Of a stretch of DNA of 13,822 nt, positions 1 through 6,764 are shown in pieces. The notes below the pieces were generated by a model that was not told the DNA's origin, ran no database searches, and saw only the letters and a list, made by a program, of their open reading frames with translations. Numbering within the stretch: position 1 is the stretch's first letter; each line of letters opens with the position of its first letter. The stretch comes from Candidatus Saccharimonadota bacterium (GTDB taxonomy: Bacteria > Patescibacteriota > Saccharimonadia > Saccharimonadales > Saccharimonadaceae), in NCBI GenBank assembly GCA_020428265.1, contig JAGQND010000014.1, forward strand, positions 1-13,822, written 5' to 3'. Position numbers and translations under genes: made by a program.

Positions 1-1430
1 ATATACCTAACAGATTTGTTGAGGGCTACGGACTTACAATAGAGGCTGTAGAAAAAATCGCCGATATGGGTGCCAATGTGGTCGTAACGGTGGACTGTGG
101 TAGTTTGAGCGAAAAAGAGATAGTACGCGCAAATGAGCTGGGTATAGATGTAATAGTAACCGACCATCACAATGTGGCGCCTGTGCAGCCGCCAGCCGTA
201 GGTGTGATAAACCCTAAAAGGTTGCTTCAGGACTATCCAAATGAGTATGAAAACTTAGTACTTAAACCAGAGTCGGAACTGGCTGGTAAGATATATCCAT
301 TTTTGGATTTAGCAGGGGTAGGTGTAGCTTTTAAGCTTGTGCAGGCTTTGCAGACTGAGCTTACTGCTTTTGAGGAGGGTCAGGAAAAGTGGTTGCTTGA
401 TTTGGTGGCACTAGGTACGGTGTGTGACGTAGTGCAGCTGGTAGATGAAAACCGTGCAAACGTATTTTGGGGCCTTAAAGTGCTGTCAAAAACGCGTCGC
501 AAGGGTCTTAAAGCGCTCATGGCGGTTTCTGGAGTGGAGCCTGGTAAAGTTAACGCTCGTAGCCTGGGCTTCGCCCTAGGGCCACGTATGAACGCTGCAG
601 GGCGCCTGGAGACTGCTCAATATGCGTTAGATATGCTACGTGCTACAGATGACGCGACGGCTTTTGAACTAGCGCAGAAGCTAGATGATATGAATGTTAA
701 GCGCAAAAATGATCAAAATAAAATTTACAAAGAAGCTGTAGAGCAGGCAGAATTATATGCAGATGACAATGTGTTGGTTGTCAGTGGGAAAGATTGGAGT
801 CATGGAATCATAGGTATTGTGGCTGCAAAACTGCTCGAAAAATACCATAAGCCGACGTTTGTTCTTGAGGAAATGGGCGATGAGGCTAAAGGCTCGGCTA
901 GGAGTTTTGGTGATTTTAGTGCGGCAGATGCCATACGCTATTCAGATGAAATCATCACTAAGGGTGGTGGCCATAAATATGCCGCTGGCGTTACTTTGCC
1001 GACAAAAAACATTGCTGAATTTAGACAAAAAGTTAATGAATTTTATCGAATACAAAAGTTACTCAACCAAGAATCACTACTGTTACCGCGCGCTGAAGTT
1101 GATGTTGTGCTATGTGAGGTAGACGAACAGGTGGTGGGTGATATAGCTAGTCTTGAGCCGTTTGGAAATGGCAACCCACAGCCTATTTTGAGGGTGAGTG
1201 GAGTCACGGTTACATCAAAAAGAGTCATGGGTGACAGTGGCCAACATATAAAATTAGAACTTCAGCATACAGACGGAGCTAGGATGCAAATGTTGGCATT
1301 TTCTGCTCCTAGTCATTTTTATGTAGAAGTAGGCACGGTGATAAACGTATGGTTTCAGCCTGATATCAATGAATGGAACGGTCGCCGCAGCGTAGAAGGC
1401 AGGCTACTTCATATAGAAGAGTCGCTATAA
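1..1430 (+). CDS. recJ: Single-stranded-DNA-specific 5'-3' exonuclease RecJ (5'-truncated by the window)
   Basis: The reading frame is open from base 3 to the stop at 1430, so the gene begins upstream of the window; the ATG at 66 is internal because the residues before it (IPNRFVEGYGL) already match the RecJ family. About 475 residues are present of a usual 550-580. Visible are DHH-family motif II (VDCGS, about residue 30), motif III DHH at residues 54-56, the conserved GPRMNAAGRL block (about 187-196), and the DHHA1 domain with GSARSFGDF and the GGGH signature at 321-324. A C-terminal OB-like region ends the protein. Motif I (the DxD-type metal site) would lie upstream. RecJ degrades ssDNA 5' to 3' with Mn/Mg in recombination and mismatch/base-excision repair. 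The next gene has its own promoter 3 bases downstream. Confidence 0.95.
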   Translation, partial: IPNRFVEGYGLTIEAVEKIADMGANVVVTVDCGSLSEKEIVRANELGIDVIVTDHHNVAPVQPPAVGVINPKRLLQDYPNEYENLVLKPESELAGKIYPFLDLAGVGVAFKLVQALQTELTAFEEGQEKWLLDLVALGTVCDVVQLVDENRANVFWGLKVLSKTRRKGLKALMAVSGVEPGKVNARSLGFALGPRMNAAGRLETAQYALDMLRATDDATAFELAQKLDDMNVKRKNDQNKIYKEAVEQAELYADDNVLVVSGKDWSHGIIGIVAAKLLEKYHKPTFVLEEMGDEAKGSARSFGDFSAADAIRYSDEIITKGGGHKYAAGVTLPTKNIAEFRQKVNEFYRIQKLLNQESLLLPRAEVDVVLCEVDEQVVGDIASLEPFGNGNPQPILRVSGVTVTSKRVMGDSGQHIKLELQHTDGARMQMLAFSAPSHFYVEVGTVINVWFQPDINEWNGRRSVEGRLLHIEESL

Positions 1431-1433
1431 GTG

Positions 1434-1462
1434 TTGCGAAAAAGTCTATTCTCTGTTAAAAT
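1434..1462 (+). promoter_or_regulatory. Promoter of the rpsU-yqeY-adk-map cluster
   Basis: TTGCGA (1434-1439), 17-base spacer, TAAAAT (1457-1462). Only nine bases separate the -10 box from the rpsU ATG at 1472, so transcription starting about seven bases after the -10 would give a 5' leader of roughly 0-3 bases. There is no Shine-Dalgarno sequence before rpsU, which fits a leaderless start. The call rests on box match and spacing only. Confidence 0.6.
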
Positions 1463-1471
1463 AAGAGCTAT

Positions 1472-1687
1472 ATGGTACAAGTAACACGTAAAGACAAGAA
1501 CGAAGCGAACGAAAATATCATTCGTCGTTTCAACCGCAAAGTTCTACAGAGCGGTGTTTTAGCAGAGGCTAAAGCTTCTATGCGCATCCAGCGCGAACTA
1601 AGTAAAACTGAACGTCGTCAGAAGGCTATTATTCGCAAAGAGCGAAAAGCTGACAAGATGGCAAAGGTACGCCTAGGACTTCGATAG
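1472..1687 (+). CDS. rpsU: Small ribosomal subunit protein bS21
   Basis: A 71-residue, very basic protein with the bS21 pattern: an N-terminal strand (MVQVTRKDKNE), the ENIIRRFNRKV block, and long K/R-rich helices (SKTERRQKAIIRKERKA). bS21 sits on the 30S platform beside the 16S rRNA 3' end and influences initiation. Length is typical. The ATG at 1472 is chosen because it gives the conserved N terminus, although no ribosome binding site precedes it and the -10 box is only nine bases upstream. yqeY follows after three bases; the rpsU-yqeY pair is also found in Bacillus-type genomes. Confidence 0.93.
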   Translation: MVQVTRKDKNEANENIIRRFNRKVLQSGVLAEAKASMRIQRELSKTERRQKAIIRKERKADKMAKVRLGLR

Positions 1688-1690
1688 TCG

Positions 1691-2143
1691 ATGTCACTAA
1701 AGGATACAATCCAAAACGATACAAAAGCCGCTCTTCTTAGCGGCAATCGTTTTGTAGGGGATACGTTGCGCAACCTAAAAGCGGCTATTCTAGACGAAGA
1801 AGTGGCTACTGGTAAGCGCGAGGAAGGCCTGAGTGATAGTGAAATTGAAAAAATCATTGCGCGCGAAGTAAAAAAACGTAATGAGAGCATAGCTGTATAT
1901 AAGCAGAACGGCCGTGAAGATTTGGCTGACAATGAGCGCAAAGAAGCCGAAGTGCTTGTAAAATACTTACCAGAACAACTAAGTGAAGATGAGCTATCGA
2001 AAATTATAGACGCAAAAATATCAGACTTAGGTGTAAGTGGTCCGCAGGCTATGGGTCAAGTGATAGGCGCCGTTAAGCAGCAGGTTGGCACTAGTGCTGA
2101 TGGCGCGCTTATAGCAAAACTTGTAAAAGAAAAACTAAATTAG
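1691..2143 (+). CDS. yqeY: GatB/YqeY domain protein
   Basis: A 150-residue all-helical protein of the GatB/YqeY family, full length for a stand-alone YqeY. Family features are the N-terminal helix (MSLKDTIQNDTKAAL), the hallmark LRNLKAAILDEEV, the helical hairpin with EIEKIIAREVKKRNES, KYLPEQLSEDEL, and the C-terminal GPQAMGQVIGAV block. The family resembles the tRNA-binding tail of the Asp/Glu-tRNA amidotransferase GatB; the role of stand-alone YqeY is not settled, and tRNA binding is an inference from that similarity. It starts three bases after rpsU and has at best a weak AGGA far upstream, so translational coupling to rpsU is likely. The stop codon overlaps the adk ribosome binding site. 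Confidence 0.9.
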   Translation: MSLKDTIQNDTKAALLSGNRFVGDTLRNLKAAILDEEVATGKREEGLSDSEIEKIIAREVKKRNESIAVYKQNGREDLADNERKEAEVLVKYLPEQLSEDELSKIIDAKISDLGVSGPQAMGQVIGAVKQQVGTSADGALIAKLVKEKLN

Positions 2144-2146
2144 GAG
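2142..2146 (+). promoter_or_regulatory. Ribosome binding site of adk
   Basis: AGGAG overlapping the yqeY TAG stop, five bases before the ATG at 2152. It fixes the adk start. Confidence 0.75.
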
Positions 2147-2151
2147 AAAAC

Positions 2152-2703
2152 ATGATTGTATTTTTTGGTCCAGCTGGTGCAGGTAAAAGTGTCCAGGGGC
2201 AGCTTTTAGCTGCGCGTAATGATTGGCGCTGGCTAAGTGCGGGGCAACTGCTGCGCGACACTCGCGACGCAGAAGTATTAGAGGCTATGCAATCTGGTCA
2301 GCTTGTAGATACTGATAAAGTTAGCGAGCTTATGGGTGAAGCTATTAAGCGCGCTGGCAATATTAGCCGCGTTATCTTAGATGGATTCCCGAGGCAGTTC
2401 AGCCAGGCGGAATGGCTTATAGAGAACAAGTCGCATCATGGGCGCGACATACAGTTAGTTGTAGTGCTAGAAGTTCCTAAAAGTGAACTGCTTAAGCGCT
2501 TAGAAGTGCGTGGCCGTATAGATGACACGCCAGATGCTATCGACGAGCGCCTTAAGATTTATAGAACTGAAATTTATCCGATTTTGACATATCTTACTGA
2601 GCAGGGTGTAAATATTGTTCACATAGATGGCGTGGGTACTGTTGGTCAAGTTCACGACCGTATTATGGAAGAATTACAGGCTTACAAAGTAGTAGAACAA
2701 TGA
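2152..2703 (+). CDS. adk: Adenylate kinase / nucleoside monophosphate kinase, short-LID form
   Basis: A 183-residue P-loop NMP kinase, which interconverts ATP + AMP and 2 ADP. The Walker A motif GPAGAGKS is at residues 6-13, the NMP-binding segment SAGQLLRD at 29-36, DGFPR with the following Gln at 77-82, and the LID region around RGRIDDTPDAI (120-130) with arginines at 116, 120, 122, 133 and 138. The LID is the short version without the zinc knuckle. Departures from classical Adk are P-loop GPPGAGKG becoming GPAGAGKS and STGD becoming SAGQ, so the preferred monophosphate is less certain than the fold. It is followed by map with an ATGA overlap, reproducing the adk-map order of ribosomal-protein operons but here without secY or infA. 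Confidence 0.85.
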   Translation: MIVFFGPAGAGKSVQGQLLAARNDWRWLSAGQLLRDTRDAEVLEAMQSGQLVDTDKVSELMGEAIKRAGNISRVILDGFPRQFSQAEWLIENKSHHGRDIQLVVVLEVPKSELLKRLEVRGRIDDTPDAIDERLKIYRTEIYPILTYLTEQGVNIVHIDGVGTVGQVHDRIMEELQAYKVVEQ

Positions 2704-3464
2704 GCCAGCCTGTAAAAACGCCAGAACAAATAGATGCCATGCGAGAGTGTGGCAAGATTTTGGGCACTATTTTGCGTGATCTCAAAGCCTACGTAAAGCC
2801 CGGTATGACTGGTGTTGAGGTTAATTCCTGGGTTGCCAGCGAGATAACTCGCCACGGTGCAACTGCTACTTACCGCGAGCCTGTGCCGGATTTTCCTGGT
2901 GTTATTTGTATTAGCGTAAATGATGCTATAGTGCACGGTGTGCCAAATGATATGCCATTTGAAGAAGGCGACATTGTTGGGTTTGATTTAGTTATCACGT
3001 ACAAAGGTATGAAGACTGATAGCGCGTTTAGTATGGTTGTGGGCGGCAGTGCCAAGGGTGCAGCCAAACACTTATTATCAGCTACGGAGCGGAGCTTATA
3101 TGCTGGCATAGATGCCATAAAAGGCCGTGGTACACGCACTGGTGATATAGGCGCAGCTGTAGAAAAAGTCCTTAGTGATGCAAAGCTTGGTATAATACGT
3201 GATTTGGTAGGACATGGAGTTGGCCTAGAAATGCACATGGGGCCAGACGTGCCAAATTACGGTACAAAGGGGAGCGGTGTGATGATTGAGCCGGGTGATA
3301 CTATAGCTATAGAGCCTATGGCGACACTTGGCGGTGAGAAAAACTATACAGATCAAGATGACGGGTGGACAATTTTAACTCGTGACGGTAGCTTGGCTGC
3401 TCATTTTGAACACACTGTTTTAATAACAGAAAATGGCGCTGAAATTTTAACTTTACCTGAATAG
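2700..3464 (+). CDS. map: Methionine aminopeptidase, type I
   Basis: A 254-residue cytoplasmic pita-bread metallopeptidase that removes the initiator methionine. The five metal ligands expected for the family are all present: D96 and D107 (GFDLVITYKGMKTDS), H172 (VGHGVGLEMHMGP), E205 (IAIEPM) and E237 (AHFEHTVLIT). The substrate-binding His is H79 (IVHGVPND) and the second His is H179. Length is normal for type Ia with no N-terminal zinc finger. The start overlaps the adk stop as ATGA, showing translational coupling. Isoleucine codons are 11 ATA, 8 ATT and 1 ATC, which serves as the local baseline for comparison with ileS. Confidence 0.95.
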   Translation: MSQPVKTPEQIDAMRECGKILGTILRDLKAYVKPGMTGVEVNSWVASEITRHGATATYREPVPDFPGVICISVNDAIVHGVPNDMPFEEGDIVGFDLVITYKGMKTDSAFSMVVGGSAKGAAKHLLSATERSLYAGIDAIKGRGTRTGDIGAAVEKVLSDAKLGIIRDLVGHGVGLEMHMGPDVPNYGTKGSGVMIEPGDTIAIEPMATLGGEKNYTDQDDGWTILTRDGSLAAHFEHTVLITENGAEILTLPE

Positions 3465-3477
3465 ATTTTTTAACGTC

Positions 3478-3506
3478 TGTTCAAATTGCTTGTTTATGCT
3501 TATAAT
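3478..3506 (+). promoter_or_regulatory. ftsA promoter, very close to the start codon
   Basis: A perfect TATAAT at 3501-3506 lies six bases before the ATG at 3513. The best -35 with a 17-base spacer is TGTTCA (3478-3483), a poor match. Initiation about seven bases after the -10 would place +1 on or next to the start codon, giving a leaderless mRNA. The T-run TTTTTT at 3466-3472 just upstream has no convincing stem and is not called a terminator. Confidence 0.6.
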
Positions 3507-3512
3507 AAAGTT

Positions 3513-4757
3513 ATGCAAGATAGCTCACGATATGCCGTCGGTATAGATGTAGGTACTACAACTGTTCGATGTGTGGTTGGTCACATAGATGCTACGACGG
3601 GTACGCCGACTATAGTTGGTGTTGGCGAAGTTAAAAACAACGGTATGCGCAAGGGTACGGTAGTCAACCTCAACGGTGTGGCGCCGATTATAGATCAAGC
3701 CTTGAACGAAGCGGAGCGTATGAGTGGCCACGAGGTGCACGCAGCTAGTGTAAGTATCAATGGTTCTCACATACTCAGTACCTCTACGGATGGCATGGTG
3801 GCTGTGGGCGCAGCTGGACATGAAGTCACCGATGAGGATACTGCGCGTCTAGAAGACGTAGCTACTACTGGTAAGGTGCCGCCTAATCGTGAAGTTTTAG
3901 AGGTTGTTTCCCACAGCTATAGTCTAGATGGTCAAGATAATATCAAGAATCCTATAGGTATGATAGGCACGCGCCTGGAAGTTAACGCCAATGTAGTTTC
4001 TGCCATGGCACCTCAGTATAATTCTCTTACAAACGTATTTGAAAATCTTAATATAGCCACAAATAATATCGTACCTAGTGTTGTTGCATCGTCTCGTGCA
4101 GTACTCACTGAGCAGCAGATAGAGAACGGCGTGGTCGTTATAGATTTCGGTGGTGCTACCACCGGAGTTGCTGTGTACGAAGAGGGTGATTTGCAGTATA
4201 TAAGTGTTATACCTGTTGGTGGCAACAATATTACAAATGATCTAGCTATAGGTCTTAAGACAGATCCAGAAATTGCAGAGCAAGTTAAGCTAACTCATGG
4301 TTCTGCTACGCCGCTAGAGGGCAGTGAAAAGGTGACCGTAAAGCATGACAAGGAAACATTTGAATTCGCACGTGATGACGTGAACGACATTATAGATGCT
4401 CGCTTAGAAGAATTATTCGAAACTATAGTTAAAGAACTTAAAAAGTTTAAAAAAGATATAAAATTCCCAGGTGGTGTAGTGCTTGTGGGGGGTGGTAGTA
4501 AGCTCAAAAACATAGCCGACTATGCTAAAGATTCACTTGGCATGGCTGTGCGTGTAGGCTCTACCAAGGGATACTCGGGTGTAGCTGAACACATAAATGA
4601 ACCTCAGTACGCTGCGGTTGTTGGACTTATGCTTACAGATGTAGCTGGTCCTAGTTTGGCGGTCAAAGATACCGACAGTCGTCCACCTAAGCAAGGTGCT
4701 CCTACTAAAAAAGTAGGTGGTTTGCTTAAGAATTTGATCAGCAAATTGCGCGTATAA
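3513..4757 (+). CDS. ftsA: Cell division protein FtsA
   Basis: A 414-residue actin-like ATPase that tethers FtsZ filaments to the membrane. Phosphate-1 motif GIDVGTTTVRCVVG is at residues 10-23, the SHS2/1C subdomain includes IGTRLEVNANVV (151-162), phosphate-2 is DFGGATTGVAVY (201-212) followed by IPVGGNNITNDLAIGL, the adenosine motif is VLVGGGSKLKNI (313-324), and the C terminus is an amphipathic membrane-targeting helix, GGLLKNLISKLRV. I place the start at ATG 3513; the frame stays open to a TTG at 3486, but those nine codons contain the promoter -10 box and are not conserved in the family. The protein is complete. ftsZ follows after a 65-base gap holding its own promoter. Confidence 0.94.
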   Translation: MQDSSRYAVGIDVGTTTVRCVVGHIDATTGTPTIVGVGEVKNNGMRKGTVVNLNGVAPIIDQALNEAERMSGHEVHAASVSINGSHILSTSTDGMVAVGAAGHEVTDEDTARLEDVATTGKVPPNREVLEVVSHSYSLDGQDNIKNPIGMIGTRLEVNANVVSAMAPQYNSLTNVFENLNIATNNIVPSVVASSRAVLTEQQIENGVVVIDFGGATTGVAVYEEGDLQYISVIPVGGNNITNDLAIGLKTDPEIAEQVKLTHGSATPLEGSEKVTVKHDKETFEFARDDVNDIIDARLEELFETIVKELKKFKKDIKFPGGVVLVGGGSKLKNIADYAKDSLGMAVRVGSTKGYSGVAEHINEPQYAAVVGLMLTDVAGPSLAVKDTDSRPPKQGAPTKKVGGLLKNLISKLRV

Positions 4758-4785
4758 TAAACTAATACATTTTTTGTTCAAGCAG

Positions 4786-4802
4786 TGCTATACTAGATAG
4801 TA
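4786..4802 (+). promoter_or_regulatory. ftsZ promoter with extended -10 and overlapping inverted repeat
   Basis: TGC TATACT (4786-4794) is an extended -10 element (TGnTATAAT type); no good -35 is seen at 17 bases (TACATT at 4766). A short inverted repeat, TACTA (4791-4795) GA TAGTA (4798-4802), overlaps the downstream part of the -10 box. The ribosome binding site AGGAG is at 4813-4817, five bases before the ATG, so the leader would be about 22 bases. ftsZ can therefore be transcribed independently of ftsA. Confidence 0.6.
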
Positions 4803-4822
4803 ATAAGGACGTAGGAGTAATA

Positions 4823-6034
4823 ATGCCGGAAGTAACACCAAGCGAGATTCAAACATTCGCCAGCATCAAGGTAGTGGGTGTTGGTGGCGCAGGCGGTAGC
4901 GCTGTAAACCGCATGAAAGAAGCTGGCCTCACTGGAGTTCAGTTTATAGCTATGAACACAGATGCCCAGGCTCTACACAATAGCAAGGCAGATGTAAAAA
5001 TTCATTTAGGTCACTCAACCACAGGTGGTTTGGGTGCTGGTGCCGACCCTAAGGTTGGTGAGTCTGCAGCCAACGAGTCACGTGATGAGATTAAGTCTGC
5101 GCTTGAAGGTGCAGATATGGTGTTTGTGACTATTGGTGCTGGTGGTGGTACGGGTAGCGGTGCAGGCTATATAGTAGCCGAAGTGGCGCGCGAACTTGGC
5201 ATACTAGTTGTTGGCGTAGCTACTAAGCCATTTAGCTTCGAGGGTGAAAAGCGTCGTACTAATGCCGATTGGGCTATTAACCAGCTTGGACGCAATGTAG
5301 ATACGCTTATTACTATTCCAAACGATCGTTTACTGCAAACGATAGATCGTCGTACTCCGCTCCTAGAAACTTTCAAGATAGCCGATGACGTACTTCGTCA
5401 GGGTGTACAGGGTATTTCTGAGCTTATCACTGAGCATGGTCTTATTAACTTAGACTTTGCTGACGTCAAGGCGATCATGAGCAATGCTGGTAGCGCACTT
5501 ATGGGTATTGGTCGTGCAAGCGGCGATGAGCGTGCGGCTCAGGCTGCGCAGCAGGCTATTGAGTCACCACTTATCGAGGTATCTATCGATGGAGCCAAGG
5601 GCGTACTATTCAATGTTACTGGTGGTTACGATATGTCTATGGCCGAAATTCAGGAGGCTGCTGAAATCATCACGAGTGCAGTTTCTCCAGATGCAAATAT
5701 TATATTTGGTGCAACTCTCAAGCCTGAGTTAGAAGATGAGCTTATCATCACCGTTATTGCAACTGGTTTTGATAGCGAGTTTTTCCACCAGCAGGATGTA
5801 TCATTAGATTCTAATGCTGAGCGCGTACACCAAGTTGAGTCACGTGGTATCAGTGACGAAGAAGTAGAAGACGTAGATATGAGTCTTGATAAGCATGATG
5901 CTCAAGAGGAGTTTGCTTCAGAGCCTTCTCGTAATATATGGGAATCTTCTCACGAAGACGAAGACGAGTCAGATACACCAGCTTTCTTGCGCCGTCGTAA
6001 GCGACGTGAGCAAGAGTCAAACGAAGAATCTTAG
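4823..6034 (+). CDS. ftsZ: Cell division protein FtsZ
   Basis: A 403-residue tubulin-like GTPase that forms the cytokinetic ring. N-terminal IKVVGVGGAGGSAVNRM, the tubulin signature GGGTGSG at 107-113, the GTP-contacting FEGEKRR and the synergy-loop NLDFADVK (209-216, with the catalytic aspartates D211 and D214) are all intact. After residue about 325 comes an acidic, low-complexity linker and a C-terminal peptide DTPAFLRRRKRRE that would bind FtsA. AGGAG at 4813 supports the start. The stop codon lies inside the ribosome binding site of the next gene, so ftsZ and the nrdR-like gene are one transcription and translation unit. Isoleucine codons are mixed: 14 ATT, 10 ATC, 7 ATA. Confidence 0.96.
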   Translation: MPEVTPSEIQTFASIKVVGVGGAGGSAVNRMKEAGLTGVQFIAMNTDAQALHNSKADVKIHLGHSTTGGLGAGADPKVGESAANESRDEIKSALEGADMVFVTIGAGGGTGSGAGYIVAEVARELGILVVGVATKPFSFEGEKRRTNADWAINQLGRNVDTLITIPNDRLLQTIDRRTPLLETFKIADDVLRQGVQGISELITEHGLINLDFADVKAIMSNAGSALMGIGRASGDERAAQAAQQAIESPLIEVSIDGAKGVLFNVTGGYDMSMAEIQEAAEIITSAVSPDANIIFGATLKPELEDELIITVIATGFDSEFFHQQDVSLDSNAERVHQVESRGISDEEVEDVDMSLDKHDAQEEFASEPSRNIWESSHEDEDESDTPAFLRRRKRREQESNEES

Positions 6035-6038
6035 GAGG
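6033..6038 (+). promoter_or_regulatory. Strong ribosome binding site of the nrdR-like gene
   Basis: AGGAGG, the strongest Shine-Dalgarno in the window, overlaps the ftsZ TAG stop and lies seven bases before the ATG at 6046. It fixes the start and argues that the cysteine-free N terminus is the real one. Confidence 0.8.
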
Positions 6039-6045
6039 TGCAGAA

Positions 6046-6504
6046 ATGGCAGCGCCAATAAATATAGGTGATAGTCGAGTTATTGAGTCTCGCGAAGTTG
6101 GTGATGGTTTAACTATTCGCCGACGTCGCGAAGCTCCAGATGGACGTAGGTTTACTACTTACGAACGTATAGAAAAGCCTAATTTGGCTGTAATAAAAAA
6201 GAGCGGTGGGCGCGAATTATTCGATAGGGCGAAGCTAGCTACTGCTATTCATCGTTCCGTCGGTAAGTTTTTGTCAAGCGACGAAGAAGTTGATGATATT
6301 GTGAATCAGGTAGAAGATGGCTTATATGCCATGGGCGAGGCAGAAATACCGTCTAAGGCTATTGGCGAGCTGGTCCTCGATGAATTGGCTAGGCGCAACG
6401 AAGTTGCATATGTGCGTTTTGCTAGTGTGTATTACGAATTCAAAACGGTGGACGAATTCTCTAAGGCTATTTTGCAGTCTCGTTCACGACGAGGCGTAGA
6501 ATAA
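6046..6504 (+). CDS. NrdR-like ATP-cone regulator lacking the zinc-ribbon cysteines
   Basis: A 152-residue protein that aligns along its whole length with the ribonucleotide reductase repressor NrdR. In NrdR an N-terminal zinc ribbon (CPxC ... CxxC) and a basic RRRR segment bind NrdR boxes, and the ATP cone senses ATP/dATP. Here the DSRVIESREVGDGLTIRRRRE block (residues 9-29; RRRR at 25-28) and RFTTYE (35-40) are kept, as is the ATP cone (about 46-135, including KKSGGRELFDRAKL, PSKAIGELVLDEL and VAYVRFASVYYEF). All four zinc cysteines are absent: the first pair reads MAAPIN instead of MHCPFC, and the second pair region reads EAPDGRRF with one residue fewer. The protein contains no cysteine at all. 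DNA binding must therefore be zinc-independent or lost. The strong AGGAGG at 6033 excludes a missed upstream start. The next gene overlaps as TAATG. I leave the symbol blank because repressor function is not assured. Confidence 0.85.
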   Translation: MAAPINIGDSRVIESREVGDGLTIRRRREAPDGRRFTTYERIEKPNLAVIKKSGGRELFDRAKLATAIHRSVGKFLSSDEEVDDIVNQVEDGLYAMGEAEIPSKAIGELVLDELARRNEVAYVRFASVYYEFKTVDEFSKAILQSRSRRGVE

Positions 6505-6764
6505 TGCCACTTTATATTGCGTATCGTAACGAGAGTGATACTACGCGTGCGGTTATAGAGTTCTTGCATGATTTCAACAAACGAACAGGTAGGACAATAG
6601 AAGAAATTGACCCCGACAGTCCACATGGTTCTAGTTTTGTTGAACTTTATGATATCGTAGAGTATCCATCTATCGTAGCTACAAAGGAAGATGGTGAGAT
6701 TCGTTACTTGTGGCGCGGTGTACCATTACCAACTATAGATGAGGTGAGTTATTATGCTGACTAA
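6504..6764 (+). CDS. Small cysteine-free thioredoxin-fold protein
   Basis: An 86-residue protein with the layout of a thioredoxin-like fold: an N-terminal beta-alpha unit (MPLYIAYRNESDTTRAVIEFLHDF), then a strand IEEIDPDS, then the cis-proline-type segment YDIVEYPSIVATKEDGEI and a final strand/helix with RGVPLPTIDEV. There is no CxxC and no cysteine anywhere, so it cannot do thiol-disulfide exchange itself. The start overlaps the preceding stop (TAATG) and the VKOR start lies 11 bases inside its end, so it is translationally coupled on both sides. A scaffold, substrate-binding or partner role beside VKOR is inference. The fold call is from pattern recognition of the YPS strand context, not from a search. 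Confidence 0.7.
   Translation: MPLYIAYRNESDTTRAVIEFLHDFNKRTGRTIEEIDPDSPHGSSFVELYDIVEYPSIVATKEDGEIRYLWRGVPLPTIDEVSYYAD

Noticed and set aside
66..68. ATG at 66 as the recJ start
   Set aside because: The open frame continues to base 3 with residues that match RecJ, and the protein would otherwise lack a large part of its DHH domain.
1618..1941. Minus-strand ORF across rpsU and yqeY
   Set aside because: A Ser/Arg-rich shadow of two well-supported overlapping genes on the plus strand.
3189..3198. TATAAT-like sequence inside map
   Set aside because: It encodes conserved map residues, and no gene starts shortly downstream.
3465..3480. T-run after map as a transcription terminator
   Set aside because: No GC-rich stem precedes it; a T-run alone is not enough.
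3486..3512. In-frame upstream TTG start for ftsA, giving nine extra residues
   Set aside because: The segment contains the perfect TATAAT promoter box, has no ribosome binding site, and adds residues outside the conserved FtsA N terminus.
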